64,000 bases of DNA from CAZZHG01 sp964653655 (GTDB lineage: Bacteria; Bdellovibrionota; FAC87; UBA2466). Shown here in pieces: positions 51,251 to 59,592 of the stretch (position 1 is the first letter of the stretch; each line of letters opens with the position of its first letter). The DNA lies in contig CAZZHG010000012.1 of NCBI GenBank assembly GCA_964653655.1, positions 1 through 64,000 of the forward strand. The letters run 5' to 3'. Below the pieces are notes generated by a model. That model ran no database searches, was not told the origin of the DNA, and was given only the letters and a program-made list of their open reading frames with translations. The position numbers and the translations under genes were made by a program.

Positions 51251-51447
51251 ATCAGAAAAACCAGCGACCAAAGAGAGTTAGTTCAACCTCGCGACTTTGG
51301 CAATGGTTTCTTGCGGCGGGCCGAGGAGGGCTTGCGGCCGCCCGCACCAGCCCATTTATATGAAATCACTAACAAATTAGGCCAACATAGTTCGTTAACC
51401 GTCATCGAGTAACATCTGATTACCGCCCAGCCAATCGGAGTCTTCGT

Positions 51448-53778
51448 ATGTACCGCTCTATCTACGCGTTCGCGTTCTTGGTAGTCCTTCTCTGCTCGGG
51501 TTTCGCGCAAGCCGAGCGCTCTCCGACCGGAACCGTGGACATCCCGCCGGCCGCCGATCGAATCTACGGCTGGGCCTACGATCCGGATCGCCCCGACGCG
51601 AGCTTGGCCATTCACGTGTACTACGGCGGGCCCGCCGGCAGCGGAACCGGCAAGATTTACACCGCCGATTTCGCCCGGCCCGACGTAAACGCCGCTTTCA
51701 AGATCAACGGCAACCACGGCTTCAACGTTCCCTTCGACGATGCCTTCCGCACCGGCTCGCCCGTGGGAATCTGGGTCTACGCCATAGATGCGAACGGAAA
51801 TCCGAACGTCCTGATCGGGACGAGGACCTATACGGTTAGCCCGCCGCAAGTCGCCGGCGGAAAAGTCGGCATCCTCTACCAAATCGCACAGAGCTTCGCG
51901 TGGCGAAACAATACATTCGGCGACGCCAACTTCAGAACCATGCAAGACGTGCTTCAAGATCCGAACCTGTCGGTCGGCGACCTATATCCGCCCGTGGGTA
52001 CGGGGACCTGGCCGTTCGCCAATCCCATCGACTTCGTCACCCAGACGAACCCGGTCGATACCGACGGCAAGTCTCAGCTTTACTGTTTCTTCGACGGTCA
52101 GCCGAACCGAGCCCCCTTTTTCAACGTCATTTGCCGTGACGACCGGATGCTGGCGGTAGCCAAGCGTCATGTCCGTCAGCTGACCGATCTCGGCGTGGAC
52201 TTTCTGCTCATCGACAACACGAACGCCTTCCTCGACAACTTGGATTACGGGTCGGAGGTCACCTACTTCCGTCCGATTGAGGTCTTCTTCGCAAAGTGGA
52301 AGGCGGCGGTCGCGGCCGTCCGGGCGGAGAGAAACAATCCGAATCTCCAGGTCCCGAAACTTGCGATCTGGGGCGCGGTTCCCGGCAACTCCACCTACCA
52401 TACGAGGATGCTGCGCCTCTACGACGACAGCCAATACGACTCCGTCCTTTACCGCCACAACGGAAAGAAAGTCTTCTTCTACGTGGACCCGTCGGCCGGC
52501 GATCCCAACGAGAAGCGGTATCCGAGCGCGGGCGTACTCAACGAAATCGCTTCTCATAACATTTTACCCGTTCCTATGTGGACCCACTTCGGCCCGAACG
52601 GATTCGACGGCACTGCCACCCACAAATGGGATTTCGTCTCACCCTGCTTCGCCCCGGGCTCCACCACCCGCGCGACGACCAGCGTGGCGAGCGTGACGAG
52701 CTGTAACCAGTTCATGTCGACGAATACTCCCATGGGCTCGGTGATCACGGCGACTCCGAGTTACAACATCCCGGGAGCGGTCGCGAGTCAGGCGTTCGGT
52801 TCGAGCGGAAGGCTCGGCGGCCTGACGCTGAAAAAGCAGTTCGATGCGGTATTCGCGCGCCGGCCGGATTACGTTTTCATCTCCTCCTGGAACGAGCACG
52901 GAGCCGGACCAAGCTTGTCGCCGTCCCGAGGCAGAGCGGTCGGCCTGGGAGATAAACTTCCCGCGGTCCCGACCGCGCAGTACCTGCTCGCTGAGCGGAT
53001 GGTGAAGGAAGCCGCCGGGGATATATCGGCGCTCATTTACTTTCCCGCCAGCCCGGAAGCGGCGTCTGGACGGAGCAACCTTCAACGCAACTTCGGCGTC
53101 AGCTTCACCGACTACGCGGATCTCAACCGCCAATACCCGGTGGAAGCCGCGAGACTGCGCTATTCCCATTACGTCGACGACTATGCCGCGGAATTCTCGA
53201 AAGACCTGGAACCCACGAGAGAATACGGAACCGCTTTGTACGAAAAAGCGAAAACGCTGATTCAGCTCTACAAGAGCGGAGCTCGGAGCTGCCCGGCTAC
53301 GTTGCCGGCCTGCCGAAGCGCTTCCGACTACCGCCCCGTAGCGGCCCTCCGGGATCCGGCGGGACGCTACTGGTACGGCCCGGTGTCGGCGAAGGCACCT
53401 CTGGTTTCAGCCGGTTACCGGGAAATCTGCGCTCCCAACGCCTTTCAAAGCGACTTCTGTTCCAATCCCGCCGACCCTTACGTGGCCCAAGGCCCATTCC
53501 TCGCATACGAAACGAACCTGCCAGGTACCCAACCCCTCACTCGCTGCCGCAACACCAACAACGGCGCGTATTGGTTCACCGCAAACTCCGCCGAGTGCGG
53601 CATCAATCCCGCATACAGAAACGACGGGGTAATCGGATACGTGGCGATAACCAAGTCGAAAGAGATGACCCGCGTTCTCAACCGCTGCTACAAGCCCGGG
53701 GGATTTCACTTCATCGCGGTCGACGAACCTTGCCCCGTGGGTACAAACGGGGAAGGCGTCCTCGGCTACGTTCACTGA
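51448..53778 (+). CDS. Large secreted glycoside-hydrolase-like protein with C-terminal repeats
   Basis: A 776-aa protein with a signal peptide (FAFLVVLLCSGFAQA). Residues about 27-130 form a domain of the type GTVDIPPAADRIYGWAYDPD, common in bacterial surface proteins. Residues about 135-560 resemble a TIM-barrel of the GH71/GH99 kind (DLGVDFLLIDNTN, KLAIWGAVPG, DYVFISSWNEHG with an acidic pair). The end holds related repeats of about 45-50 residues with Cys (LTRCRNTNNGAYWFTANSAE and LNRCYKPGGFHFIAVDEPCP), each ending GYV-like. GGAG precedes the ATG. It probably binds or cuts a polysaccharide outside the cell; the substrate is unknown. Confidence 0.7.
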   Translation: MYRSIYAFAFLVVLLCSGFAQAERSPTGTVDIPPAADRIYGWAYDPDRPDASLAIHVYYGGPAGSGTGKIYTADFARPDVNAAFKINGNHGFNVPFDDAFRTGSPVGIWVYAIDANGNPNVLIGTRTYTVSPPQVAGGKVGILYQIAQSFAWRNNTFGDANFRTMQDVLQDPNLSVGDLYPPVGTGTWPFANPIDFVTQTNPVDTDGKSQLYCFFDGQPNRAPFFNVICRDDRMLAVAKRHVRQLTDLGVDFLLIDNTNAFLDNLDYGSEVTYFRPIEVFFAKWKAAVAAVRAERNNPNLQVPKLAIWGAVPGNSTYHTRMLRLYDDSQYDSVLYRHNGKKVFFYVDPSAGDPNEKRYPSAGVLNEIASHNILPVPMWTHFGPNGFDGTATHKWDFVSPCFAPGSTTRATTSVASVTSCNQFMSTNTPMGSVITATPSYNIPGAVASQAFGSSGRLGGLTLKKQFDAVFARRPDYVFISSWNEHGAGPSLSPSRGRAVGLGDKLPAVPTAQYLLAERMVKEAAGDISALIYFPASPEAASGRSNLQRNFGVSFTDYADLNRQYPVEAARLRYSHYVDDYAAEFSKDLEPTREYGTALYEKAKTLIQLYKSGARSCPATLPACRSASDYRPVAALRDPAGRYWYGPVSAKAPLVSAGYREICAPNAFQSDFCSNPADPYVAQGPFLAYETNLPGTQPLTRCRNTNNGAYWFTANSAECGINPAYRNDGVIGYVAITKSKEMTRVLNRCYKPGGFHFIAVDEPCPVGTNGEGVLGYVH

Positions 53779-53787
53779 AATGGAAGT

Positions 53788-55083
53788 CTAAACCTGAACC
53801 CTGGGAAGGCGGAGCACGAACCGGGGAAAGGGCGAACGCTTGTCCAGAAATAATTTCCCGCCGTGGTCCTCGGCGATTCCTTTCGAAATACTGAGGCCGA
53901 GCCCGGTTCCCTTGCCCACCGTCTTGGTCGTGAAGAATGGCTCGAAAAGGCGGTCCTGAATCGAGGGGGCGATCGGCGGCCCCGAATTGGAAACGGAGAT
54001 TTCCACGTAAGAGGACTGCTCCAGAACCGAGAGGCGAATCCATTTCGTGGAAAGCTTGGCCACCGCGTCGTGAGCGTTACCGAGCAGGTTGAGAAGGATT
54101 TGCGAAACCTGGATCGCCCGGCACTCCAGGCTGAGCGCCTCGGGAATCTCGTCGGTAAGAAGCCGTACCTGATGAAACGCGAGCTTTTCGGAGCACAGAG
54201 TAAGCGTGTCGTCGATAATCCGGCGCAAGTCTTCCTTCTGAAACGAGTCCCGGCTTCCGTCCCGGGAAAAGGCCCGCAGGCCGCTGACGATCTTGGAAAT
54301 GCGCTTCACCGTGCGCTCGATCTTCTGATTGAACTCGATGATGCGCTCCCTATCGATGGGTTCGGTCATCACGAGATGGGGAATCTTCTCGGAAGCAAGC
54401 CCGATGATGGCAAGCGGAGTGTTGATCTCGTGGGCGATGCCCCCCGCCATTTCGCCGAGGGCGGCCATCTTGGACGCGGCGACTCCGCGCTGAAACTGGG
54501 CCGCAAGTTTCTTTTCGGCTTCCTCGCGCGAATGCACTTCCCCCTGCAGCCGGTCGCAGAACTCCAGCATGCTGTTCTCGAGACCCTGTTTGAGAGTGAT
54601 GTCTTGAACCACGCAGACCGTGCCGCGGGTCTCCCCGGACTCCGTCAGCAAGGGCGACAACGCCACGTTGTAGGTGCGCACGAGCGGCGGACAGAGAAAT
54701 TCGCGTACCTCGATCTCTTTCAAGGACTGCGCGGGCTTAAGAAATCCGTTCTCCGAGAGCAGATCAAAGGGCTCTTTGCCAGGCGAGTCCGCCTGCAGGA
54801 CGGAGAGAATCTGTTTCGCGGCCGAATTCAGGTAAATGATGCGGTCGTTTTCGTCGGTGATTACCTGAGCGGAGCCCGCGAGCAGAATGGAGTTGCAAGA
54901 CCCGAGGCTCATAGCGAGCTTCGGGTCCAAGTCCTGGCGGATGAGACTCACGAGCTCGACGGGCGTGATCTTATCCAAAGTCAGACCACGTTCTTTCAGG
55001 GAGACCTCGAGGAGCGCCTTGGCGAACAGAGGGGTGATCGTGGAGAGCTTGGTAAGCAGCGACTGGTATAGAGCCTCGATCAT
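53788..55083 (-). CDS. PAS-domain histidine kinase (soluble)
   Basis: The 431-aa kinase has no membrane segment. After an N-terminal helical part there is a PAS domain (about 68-162: AQVITDENDRIIYLNSAAKQ ... CVVQDITLKQ), a coiled coil and a HisKA with AGGIAHEINTPLAII (His218). The HATPase domain (about 320-428) has NLLGNAHDAV, FEPFFTTK and GTGLGLSIS. The pattern is NtrB/ZraS-like. It overlaps the V4R sensor gene by 4 bases and has no response regulator next to it. Confidence 0.92.
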   Translation of the reverse strand: MIEALYQSLLTKLSTITPLFAKALLEVSLKERGLTLDKITPVELVSLIRQDLDPKLAMSLGSCNSILLAGSAQVITDENDRIIYLNSAAKQILSVLQADSPGKEPFDLLSENGFLKPAQSLKEIEVREFLCPPLVRTYNVALSPLLTESGETRGTVCVVQDITLKQGLENSMLEFCDRLQGEVHSREEAEKKLAAQFQRGVAASKMAALGEMAGGIAHEINTPLAIIGLASEKIPHLVMTEPIDRERIIEFNQKIERTVKRISKIVSGLRAFSRDGSRDSFQKEDLRRIIDDTLTLCSEKLAFHQVRLLTDEIPEALSLECRAIQVSQILLNLLGNAHDAVAKLSTKWIRLSVLEQSSYVEISVSNSGPPIAPSIQDRLFEPFFTTKTVGKGTGLGLSISKGIAEDHGGKLFLDKRSPFPRFVLRLPRVQV

Positions 55084-55772
55084 TTAACCCGGCCCTCGAA
55101 AAGTCCGGCGTGCTCCTTCTTGTAGTCGCGGATGAATCCCTGAAGGCGATTCGGATGCGCCATGATGAACCGGCAGTAGGCGTCGCCCTTCGCACGACAG
55201 AGGATTTCCTCCGCCACGAGCGGGACGCCGAAACTTTCCGCGCACCAGCCCGAGGAATAGCCTGCGTTCATGAAGCAGGCGCAGAAGGAAGTCTTTCGTC
55301 CTATCGCCAGCCAGGAGTCGGCCTCGAAGGACTGGGGATGATCGTAGAGGAGATAGAAGTCTTCGTCCGGGGTAGGCTTACTCTTCTCGGAAATATCGAC
55401 AAAGGCCCAGCCGGCGTAGGCGAAATGAACGGGACCAGCCGACAGCTTCGCAATCGGATCCGAGACACCGGTCACGGCGTGAAAACGAAGGGCGTCCGCC
55501 CGGCCCATGCTATGAGCCATGTCGAACAACACGATGGACGACGCTTGCTGCGCCTCGCTCTCCACGAGACCGGGATACATCGCCCTGATGAAATCGAAAA
55601 AATTCACGGACAGAGAGGCCGCCCGCATGAGTACGTAGCGCTCTCCATTTATGTTGATGGTTCCCTTGGAAGGATCTTCCTGCCTCGTCTCGAAATAGCG
55701 GCTCACGAACGTTTCGGCCGTCTGAAACAGCGGCTCGAAGGACGGAGGGACTCGAACGGTCTTCAAATTCAT
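55080..55772 (-). CDS. V4R-domain sensor protein
   Basis: A 230-aa protein with the XylR-N/V4R pattern: an N-terminal receptor region and a C-terminal 4-vinyl reductase domain (about 150-230: YSSGWCAESFGVPLVAEEIL and CRAKGDAYCRFIMAHP). The conserved Cys residues of V4R can bind zinc or iron, and the hydrophobic cavity binds small ligands. Stand-alone V4R proteins are regulators. It is co-translated with the PAS kinase downstream. GGGGAGC precedes the ATG. It lies 70 bases after the end of the motor operon on the same strand and could be in the same transcript. Confidence 0.85.
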   Translation of the reverse strand: MNLKTVRVPPSFEPLFQTAETFVSRYFETRQEDPSKGTININGERYVLMRAASLSVNFFDFIRAMYPGLVESEAQQASSIVLFDMAHSMGRADALRFHAVTGVSDPIAKLSAGPVHFAYAGWAFVDISEKSKPTPDEDFYLLYDHPQSFEADSWLAIGRKTSFCACFMNAGYSSGWCAESFGVPLVAEEILCRAKGDAYCRFIMAHPNRLQGFIRDYKKEHAGLFEGRVK

Positions 55773-55842
55773 GGTGCTCCCCGGTGCGGGCCCATTTTAG
55801 TCCGGGGAATCCGAACGCCTAGTCAATTTTGTCGGAAATGAG

Positions 55843-56493
55843 TTAGAAAAACTTCAGTGTGACGCGGCGATTCTTACTCTGATTTTCGGGTATTGGCCGG
55901 CCGCTTTTATCCCGATTGGCGACCAGAGGCTGAGTTTGGCCGTAGGCGAGAATCACGGTCCGCTGTTCGACTTCCGGAGGAAGGCTCAAGGACCCTAGAA
56001 CGGACAGAGCCCGCTTCGCCGACAGGTCCCAGTTGCTGCCCACCGAGCTGGTGTGGATCGGAGTGTCGTCCGTATGCCCTTCGATGCCGATGCGGTAAGG
56101 AGCCGGGACTTTTCCGAGGGCTTTGGCGAGGGAGCCCATCAGCTTGCGGCCGCGGTCGTGAAGCTGAAACTTGCCGCTGGAAAAGAACACCTGGTCCTTG
56201 ATCTCGACCAGAAGCTCTCCGCCTTTTCGTTTCACGACGATCTGATCCTGAAGCCCGCTCTTGGTCACCCACTGGGTGACGCTTCCCTGGATGTCGCCCA
56301 CGGGATCCTTCACCCGCCGGTTTCCGAGGGCGGAGAGAATGTTCATGATGTCGGCCTGCTTCATCTGCTTGGCCGCGAAGCTGTACAGGGTTACAAAGAA
56401 GATGAAGAGCAGAATCATCAGATCGCTCAAGCTCACGAGCCAGAGAAACTCTCCGCTTTCACCTTGGCGCCTTCTTCGAAAATAGCGTCGCAT
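55843..56493 (-). CDS. MotB-family stator protein
   Basis: The 216-aa protein has a basic N-terminus (RRYFRRRRQ), one membrane helix with the ion-binding Asp24 (LVSLSDLMILLFIFFV), a linker, and an OmpA/MotB peptidoglycan-binding domain (about 90-216: GIEGHTDDTP, NWDLSAKRA, NRRVTLKFF). MotB anchors the stator to the wall and channels ions with MotA. Its ATG overlaps the MotA stop by one base. It is the last gene of the five-gene motor operon. Which machine it drives is discussed in the findings. Confidence 0.93.
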   Translation of the reverse strand: MRRYFRRRRQGESGEFLWLVSLSDLMILLFIFFVTLYSFAAKQMKQADIMNILSALGNRRVKDPVGDIQGSVTQWVTKSGLQDQIVVKRKGGELLVEIKDQVFFSSGKFQLHDRGRKLMGSLAKALGKVPAPYRIGIEGHTDDTPIHTSSVGSNWDLSAKRALSVLGSLSLPPEVEQRTVILAYGQTQPLVANRDKSGRPIPENQSKNRRVTLKFF

Positions 56494-57272
56494 CAGGCAA
56501 CCCGTTTGAGCTTAGGCTTGGCGTCGTCGGCGATTTCCGCCGTATCGGCGAAGTAAGAAGTGGGCTTACGCTTCTCGAGCAGCTCGAGCCAGCGAAGCGT
56601 CTGATCGAAACCATGCATTTCGAGAGACAGAAGCTTTTCGATCTTCTGCTGAATCGGCGTCCAGACCGCGAGCGAGAAGAAAAGACCGTAGAACGTGGTG
56701 AGCAGCGCAAGTCCCATGGCGGATCCGATTTTGGAGGGGTCCTCCAAAGTCGAGAGCAAGCGCACCATGCCCATGATGGTCCCGAGCATGCCGATGGACG
56801 GAGTGAGACGAACCGCGGAGCTGACGACATTTACCGCCTGCACCAGCTCGGATTCCCGACGGCCCTGATCAATCGAAGAGAGATCGCGGATGTCGGCGGT
56901 GGGCATTCGCAGAGAAAGCCGCTCCACCACCTTCTCCACGAAAGGCGTGAGCCCTCCGGCCTTGGCCGAGTCGAAAGCCTTCTGGCCGCCGTCGTAGAAA
57001 CTCTTTCCCAGCTCGTGCAAGAACATCGCTTCTTTCGTCGACTTCTTCTTTAGACGCCCGGGCGAACGGAACATCGCCATTCCGAAAGCACGGAAAACTT
57101 CCCCCGCGTCGAAGCACAGAAAAAGAAGGGCGATGGGACCGAGTCCCGTCAGTACCATGGCGGGCCAGTGAAAGAGGCGCAAGAGCCCCACGGCTTCCGA
57201 GGTGCCTTCGTACTCGAAGACGATCCACAGACAGGCCACCACTCCGGCAAATCCGAACAAACGCGTAATCAT
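56493..57272 (-). CDS. MotA-family stator protein
   Basis: The 259-aa protein has four membrane helices (about 5-21, 37-56, 150-173, 186-206) with a long cytoplasmic loop between helices 2 and 3. The channel helices have RLTPSIGMLGTIMGMVRLL (Pro158) and AMGLALLTTFYGLFFSLAV. The loop carries charged residues RRESEL (138-143) in the region that contacts FliG in flagellar motors. MotA plus MotB form an ion-driven 5:2 rotary unit. It overlaps the upstream FliF/FliG-like gene by 4 bases. Confidence 0.93.
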   Translation of the reverse strand: MITRLFGFAGVVACLWIVFEYEGTSEAVGLLRLFHWPAMVLTGLGPIALLFLCFDAGEVFRAFGMAMFRSPGRLKKKSTKEAMFLHELGKSFYDGGQKAFDSAKAGGLTPFVEKVVERLSLRMPTADIRDLSSIDQGRRESELVQAVNVVSSAVRLTPSIGMLGTIMGMVRLLSTLEDPSKIGSAMGLALLTTFYGLFFSLAVWTPIQQKIEKLLSLEMHGFDQTLRWLELLEKRKPTSYFADTAEIADDAKPKLKRVA

Positions 57273-58954
57273 TGGGCCATCGCCTCCCGGATCCGTTTCG
57301 TGAAGGTATTGCGTGCCCGCTGAGCCTTATCTCTCGGCGCCGAGCGGGCGGAATTCAATTGACCCTGAAGGAGATTAGCCCGGCGTTCCGGCAGAGAGCC
57401 CATGACCACTTCGGCCACGTCGGCGCTGCAGGTGCTGATGGCGAGCGCGAGCTCTTCGTTGTCCATCTCCGAGGTGACCTTCTTGAGGAAATCGTCGGGC
57501 AGCGTGGCCGCGTCCTCGAGGGAGAACTTGAACTTCTGCAGCGACGGGGAGATCCCGGGGTTCGTAGCCTCCAGGTCCCGAAGAATCTCCGCCTGTCTCG
57601 TCGACTCGCTGAGAACGCTGGACCAGAAATCGACTTGAGAGGGTCCGGGGCCGATGGCATACGCGGGCAACCGGCGGACGGCTTCCCGGATGTCGCGCTC
57701 TATGGTCGCGATTTCCGAAAGCGGAATCTGCTGGGCCTCGTCGAGACGGCTCAGCACCGCGTGGCGGCGCTGGGCCGGCAGGCCGTCGAGAACCGCCGCG
57801 CATTGAACCGGCTTCATGAAGCGCATCATCAGACAAACGGTGAGATCGCTCTCGAACGTCATCAGGGAAGCGAGCTGCTCGCGAGTGAGCTGGTTCAGGA
57901 ACCCAAAGAACTGCTTGTCCTGACTCAGCTTCGCGTTCACGAACTCGTTGAACTGCGCTTCATAGGCAGCCGCCATGTCCTCCAAGTCCCCCGAGGGACC
58001 GGAAGGTTGTGGGCGATCGAAATGAAAATTCTCCATCAGACTCTCGAAAGCGGGGCCGCCGAGAACGGTTTCAATTTCGCCGCGCAGCTCGGGAGTCAGC
58101 ATTTCGTAATAGGCCCGAAACGCGTTGGCATTCGAGACGGCTCTCTCGAGAAAGCGCGTGCGGGCGGAGCCCGAAACGGGAGCGGACGGGGCAAGCGCGG
58201 CCGTGGCCGCGGCCTGTTGGGGTGCCGGCGCATAGGGCGCGGCCATCATGGGAGCGGCGACCTGAGGCGGCTGGCTCCATCTCGGGCGCGACTGGCTTCT
58301 CGCCGGCTTCGGGGCTTCCACGGGGGCGCGGCGGCGCAAGACCAAATAAAGGCCGATGGCAGCGAGCGCGATCCAAGGGAAGTACTTCGTCGCCAAGTCC
58401 GCGAGCGATTCCTCTTCTTCCACCGCGTCGGCCGGGTTCTGCGGCAGAACCGGCGCGTCCTTGTCCTTCTTCGGCGCCTTTAGCATCGCGACGTCCAGAA
58501 AGCTCAAGCGAACGACGTCCGGATAGTTCGCGAAGAGATAAGTCTGAATCAAATTCTTCGTCTGCGCCGTAACTTTTTGCGGAAGCTCTTGATCGAACCC
58601 GATGTTCACCCGTATCGCCGTCAAAACCGGAGTCTCCACGGACCGATAGGTGTGGCGCAGGTGCTTGTCGGCGGCCGGCACCGGATCCGGTGTCTCGGGA
58701 ACAAAACCTGGAAGCGGATCCGGCGGCGTGATCTTCGCCGCGGCTTCCACGTCCTGGCTTTCCTCGCCTTCGACCACTTTTCTCTGCTCGTCCACGCGGA
58801 CTTCCGCGTTCACCTGGAGCAGGTATTGATCGGAGGGAATCAACCGGGAGAGCAAGCCTTCGAGATCGGTGCGGACCCGCGCCTCGACGAGATAAGGGGA
58901 CTCCGCCGCGAAGGCGGTGGAGGCGGCAAGCAACAATGTGATCAGAATCTTCAT
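57269..58954 (-). CDS. Single-protein FliF C-terminal/FliG-like fusion (membrane rotor)
   Basis: The 561-aa protein has a signal sequence (1-17) and a periplasmic part (18-190) that matches the C-terminal domain of FliF: LEGLLSRLIPSDQYLLQVNA then EVRVDEQRKVVEGEE, LPGFVPETPDP, LRHTYRSVETPVLTAIRVNI and GFDQELPQKVTAQ. A membrane helix follows (191-207), then an Ala/Pro-rich linker (210-265). The cytoplasmic part resembles FliG middle (about 345-430: LMTFESDLTVCLMM, AAVLDGLPAQRRHAVLSRL) and FliG C-terminal domain (about 440-561: TLPDDFLKKVTSEMDNEEL, SLPERRANLL). Known FliF and FliG are separate, larger proteins. Family assignment is by manual alignment only. Confidence 0.75.
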   Translation of the reverse strand: MKILITLLLAASTAFAAESPYLVEARVRTDLEGLLSRLIPSDQYLLQVNAEVRVDEQRKVVEGEESQDVEAAAKITPPDPLPGFVPETPDPVPAADKHLRHTYRSVETPVLTAIRVNIGFDQELPQKVTAQTKNLIQTYLFANYPDVVRLSFLDVAMLKAPKKDKDAPVLPQNPADAVEEEESLADLATKYFPWIALAAIGLYLVLRRRAPVEAPKPARSQSRPRWSQPPQVAAPMMAAPYAPAPQQAAATAALAPSAPVSGSARTRFLERAVSNANAFRAYYEMLTPELRGEIETVLGGPAFESLMENFHFDRPQPSGPSGDLEDMAAAYEAQFNEFVNAKLSQDKQFFGFLNQLTREQLASLMTFESDLTVCLMMRFMKPVQCAAVLDGLPAQRRHAVLSRLDEAQQIPLSEIATIERDIREAVRRLPAYAIGPGPSQVDFWSSVLSESTRQAEILRDLEATNPGISPSLQKFKFSLEDAATLPDDFLKKVTSEMDNEELALAISTCSADVAEVVMGSLPERRANLLQGQLNSARSAPRDKAQRARNTFTKRIREAMAQ

Positions 58955-59592
58955 TGGTATCGGCTAAGGACGCTTTGGACTTCCGGGTTCGCCGGTTCCA
59001 GCTCCTGAGCTTTCTTCCAGGCCTTCATGGCCAAATCCTTGTGTCCCTGAACGAGCAGAAGGCTACCCTTCATGAGCCAGCCCCGCGTGAACTCCGGACG
59101 CTTGCGAAGCAGCTGATCCACCACCGTAAGCGCTTCGTAGAAGCGGCGGCGGTTGAAGAGCCGGTTCGCGTCCACGACGAGAGAATCGGCATCGTCGATG
59201 AGTACAGTCGGAACCTGGGAACCCGGCTGGTTCGGAAGGAATTTTCCCGTCGGAAGAAGCGGAACGGAGTCCGTCTGCCGCGCGGCCTCCGGCGCCTTCG
59301 CGTCGGTTTCCGGATTCAAATTCGCCACCGGACCCGCGCCCTTTTTCAGCTGATCGACGGGAATCGAAAGACGGTAAGGCACGTTCTGGCCGAAACCCGT
59401 CGGAATGTGAATGGTGCCGTAAGGAGTTTTCAGCTCGACTTGATTGTCCGTCTCGTTCACGGAATAGAAACCGGGGGGCGCTTCCGAATCCGGCGGCGGC
59501 ACGATGGGCACGATGGGGGTGTCCGCGCCGGACAAACTGACGCCGAGGATGGCCGCAATCACCCAGCTGAAATGTAGAAACGCGCGTTTCAT
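58951..59592 (-). CDS. Exported repeat (TPR-like) protein of the motor operon
   Basis: The 213-aa protein from ATG 59592 has a signal peptide (FLHFSWVIAAILGVSLSGA). A middle Pro/Asp-rich region follows (about 20-130), with a beta-type stretch (NQVELKTPYGTIHIPTG). The C-terminal 75 residues form two TPR-like helix pairs (ANRLFNRRRFYEALTVVDQL, EFTRGWLMKGSLLLVQGHK). It is probably a periplasmic scaffold. Its ATG overlaps the stop of the upstream gene and its stop overlaps the FliF/FliG-like gene start (4 bases each). The longer frame to 59700 lies inside the upstream gene. Confidence 0.75.
   Translation of the reverse strand: MKRAFLHFSWVIAAILGVSLSGADTPIVPIVPPPDSEAPPGFYSVNETDNQVELKTPYGTIHIPTGFGQNVPYRLSIPVDQLKKGAGPVANLNPETDAKAPEAARQTDSVPLLPTGKFLPNQPGSQVPTVLIDDADSLVVDANRLFNRRRFYEALTVVDQLLRKRPEFTRGWLMKGSLLLVQGHKDLAMKAWKKAQELEPANPEVQSVLSRYQ

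Noticed and set aside
51175..51447. Integrated element at the tRNA-Gly gene
   Set aside because: No integrase, no duplicated tRNA 3' end and no composition shift were seen on either side.
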